In this document: in pieces, positions 62,843-64,000 of the stretch | How the letters are laid out: every line of letters starts with the position of its first letter | Numbering within the stretch: position 1 is the first letter of the stretch | Assembly: GCF_918741275.1 (NCBI RefSeq) | Contig: NZ_CAKKNA010000013.1 | Span: forward strand, 42,682-106,681 | Source of the DNA: Bacillus sp. CECT 9360 | GTDB lineage: Bacteria; Bacillota; Bacilli; Bacillales; DSM-1321 | Direction: 5' to 3' | Length of the DNA: 64,000 nucleotides | Position numbers and translations under genes: made by a program | Notes under the pieces: generated by a model | Told to the model about the DNA's origin: nothing | What the model saw: the letters and a program-made list of their open reading frames with translations, nothing else | The model's database searches: none

Positions 62843-63724
62843 TTGAACGTAAGAGAAAAGTTAATTCATTTGCATCACTGCCGTGGTATTGGCTGGAAAT
62901 CAATCCGTAAGGTTCTGGCTCACGATCCTTCGCTTAAAAATCTCTATAATTGGCCATTGAATACATGGCAGGAAATTCTCCCTCTGACCTCTTCAAAACT
63001 ACAGCTGTTTTTCAAAGACCTCCACTCGCTTGATATGTTTTCACTAACCAAACAATACTCTGAAAACAAAATTGAATGTATGACGATCATGGATGAGGAT
63101 TATCCCTTTTTATTAAAGCAAATATTCGATCCGCCCTGGGTGCTTTATTTAAAAGGACAAAGAACTTTATTGAGAGAAAGTCCTGCTTTAGGTGTCGTAG
63201 GATCAAGAAAGCCTTCAACGTACGGAAAAGAGGCGTTGAATTTGATTCTGCCTCCGCTTATTCACAAAGGATATGTTATCATCAGTGGAGCGGCTGCCGG
63301 AATTGACGCCCTTTCACATGAAATTTCCTTAAAGGAAAAAGGAAAGACAATTGGAGTGTTAGGCGGAGGACTTTTTCACATGTATCCAAAGGAAAACCTC
63401 CCTTTAACGCTCGAGATTATGAAAAAAGGATTGTTGCTTTCAGAGGTTCCCCCGGGAAGGCGTCCGGAGCCATGGATGTTTCCGATGCGAAACCGAATTA
63501 TCAGCGGACTGTCGCAAGGTGTGTTTATAATAGAAGCAAAGCGGAACAGCGGCTCGTTAATTACGGCCGAATATGCCCTTGAGCATGGAAGAGATATATT
63601 CGCGCTGCCTGGAAATGTGACAAGTGAGCTTTCTTTAGGCTGCCACTTATTAATTCAGGACGGGGCAAAGCTTGTATTCCAGGCAAGTGATATTGAAGCC
63701 GGAATGAGCAGGGTATTTAAATAA
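62843..63724 (+). CDS. dprA: DNA-processing protein DprA (Smf)
   Basis: Loads RecA on incoming single-stranded DNA during transformation. Extended Rossmann fold motifs: LGVVGSRKPSTYGKEAL, ISGAAAGIDALSHEISL, and MFPMRNRIISGLSQGVFIIEA with ...RNSGSLITAEYALEHGRDIFALPGNV (core SGSLITAEYALE). TTG 62843 behind AAAAGGAGTG is chosen, because it gives 293 residues and the family N-terminus NVREKLIHLHHCRG; an ATG at 62750 precedes the sucD terminator hairpin and is rejected. Confidence 0.94.
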   Translation: MNVREKLIHLHHCRGIGWKSIRKVLAHDPSLKNLYNWPLNTWQEILPLTSSKLQLFFKDLHSLDMFSLTKQYSENKIECMTIMDEDYPFLLKQIFDPPWVLYLKGQRTLLRESPALGVVGSRKPSTYGKEALNLILPPLIHKGYVIISGAAAGIDALSHEISLKEKGKTIGVLGGGLFHMYPKENLPLTLEIMKKGLLLSEVPPGRRPEPWMFPMRNRIISGLSQGVFIIEAKRNSGSLITAEYALEHGRDIFALPGNVTSELSLGCHLLIQDGAKLVFQASDIEAGMSRVFK

Positions 63725-63786
63725 ATCATACACATCCTGAGTTCTTTATCTTTTTGCTTATCGGCAGAAACGTGTATGATTTTTTA
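63723..63786 (+). terminator. dprA terminator (long-loop hairpin)
   Basis: AAATCATACAC (63723-63733) pairs with GTGTATGATTT (63772-63782) and TTTTAT follows, with a loop of 38 bases. It begins at the dprA stop. Confidence 0.65.
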
Positions 63787-63840
63787 TAAGCCGATATATC
63801 ATGCTATATAAGTTGAACTGAAGATTACGCATTAATAAAT

Positions 63841-63972
63841 TTTTGGCTCATTTAAGCTCCAACAGGATAGGCCGGGGAGAAAGCGAGCTTTCTCTCGGCC
63901 TATCCTGTTGGAGCAACCTTTCAGCTTTGGCTCATTCATGTGAAACTCTGGTTTCACATGAATGAGCCAAAA
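63841..63972. repeat. Nested-palindrome element downstream of dprA
   Basis: The block is bounded by an exact 12-base inverted repeat, TTTTGGCTCATT (63841-63852) and AATGAGCCAAAA (63961-63972). Inside are two very strong hairpins. Hairpin 1 (63856-63914) has a 19-bp perfect outer stem starting GCTCCAACAGG, then a small bulge and seven more pairs. Hairpin 2 (63926-63971) has a perfect 21-bp stem with a TCTG loop. The right outer repeat is also the 3' arm of hairpin 2, so the two pairings exclude each other. No coding frame is involved, and nothing else can be recognised in the flanking 63787-64000. Confidence 0.85.
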
Positions 63973-64000
63973 TTAAATCATTAAATCATTAATTATATAG

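Overview
The window is chromosomal DNA from a spore-forming member of the Bacillaceae, of moderate GC content. It is not B. subtilis itself. Gene order and protein sequences follow the B. subtilis pyr-ylo-ylq block (pyr operon to dprA) almost gene for gene, and the 26-residue sporulation peptide SpoVM is present. Nearly all genes lie on the + strand; only rqcH and rpmB are on the - strand. Identifications rest on motifs and remembered family sequences, not on a search.

Layout. 1-9.7 kb: pyrimidine operon (pyrP fragment, PyrR-type attenuator, pyrC-carA-carB-pyrK-pyrD-pyrF-pyrE), with no pyrB where B. subtilis has it. 9.7-14.2 kb: rqcH (ribosome quality control, - strand) and a Ca2+ P-type ATPase. 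14.3-29.5 kb: yloC, remA, gmk, rpoZ, coaBC, priA, def, fmt, rsmB, rlmN, the phosphatase/kinase pair prpC-prkC, rsgA, rpe and thiN, then spoVM. 30-36.4 kb: rpmB, yloU, fakA, serine dehydratase sdaAB-sdaAA, recG. 36.4-40.1 kb: fatty-acid/phospholipid operon fapR-plsX-fabD-fabG-acpP behind a FapR operator. 40.2-53.6 kb: rnc-smc-ftsY, a 101-bp tandem repeat array, ylxM-ffh-rpsP-khpA, ylqD-rimM-trmD-rplS, lepB, rbgA, rnhB. 53.6-55.8 kb: ylqG-ylqH, a FliK-like/FlhB-tail-like pair. 55.9-60.3 kb: a muropeptide-sugar recycling cassette murR-murQ-murP-mupG lying where B. subtilis goes straight from ylqH to sucC. 60.7-63.7 kb: sucC-sucD and dprA, then a dense cluster of nested palindromes at the right edge.

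How the genes work together. Most of the window is core housekeeping: UMP synthesis, protein N-terminal maturation (def, fmt), rRNA modification (rsmB, rlmN), ribosome assembly (rsgA, rbgA, rimM), signal-recognition-particle targeting (ffh, ftsY, ylxM) and secretion (lepB), membrane-lipid synthesis under FapR, and chromosome organisation (smc). The accessory part is the mur cassette. A PTS transporter would import a MurNAc-containing sugar as the 6-phosphate, a GH170-type hydrolase (MupG) would split a disaccharide phosphate, and the MurQ etherase would convert MurNAc-6-P to GlcNAc-6-P. A promoter with a near-consensus cre box and RpiR/MurR-like palindromes precedes murQ.

The least explained DNA is non-coding: the 101-bp array after ftsY, two GC-rich dispersed-type repeats (before def, after spoVM), and the nested palindromes after dprA. 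I found no tRNA, rRNA, CRISPR array, prophage or transposase gene.
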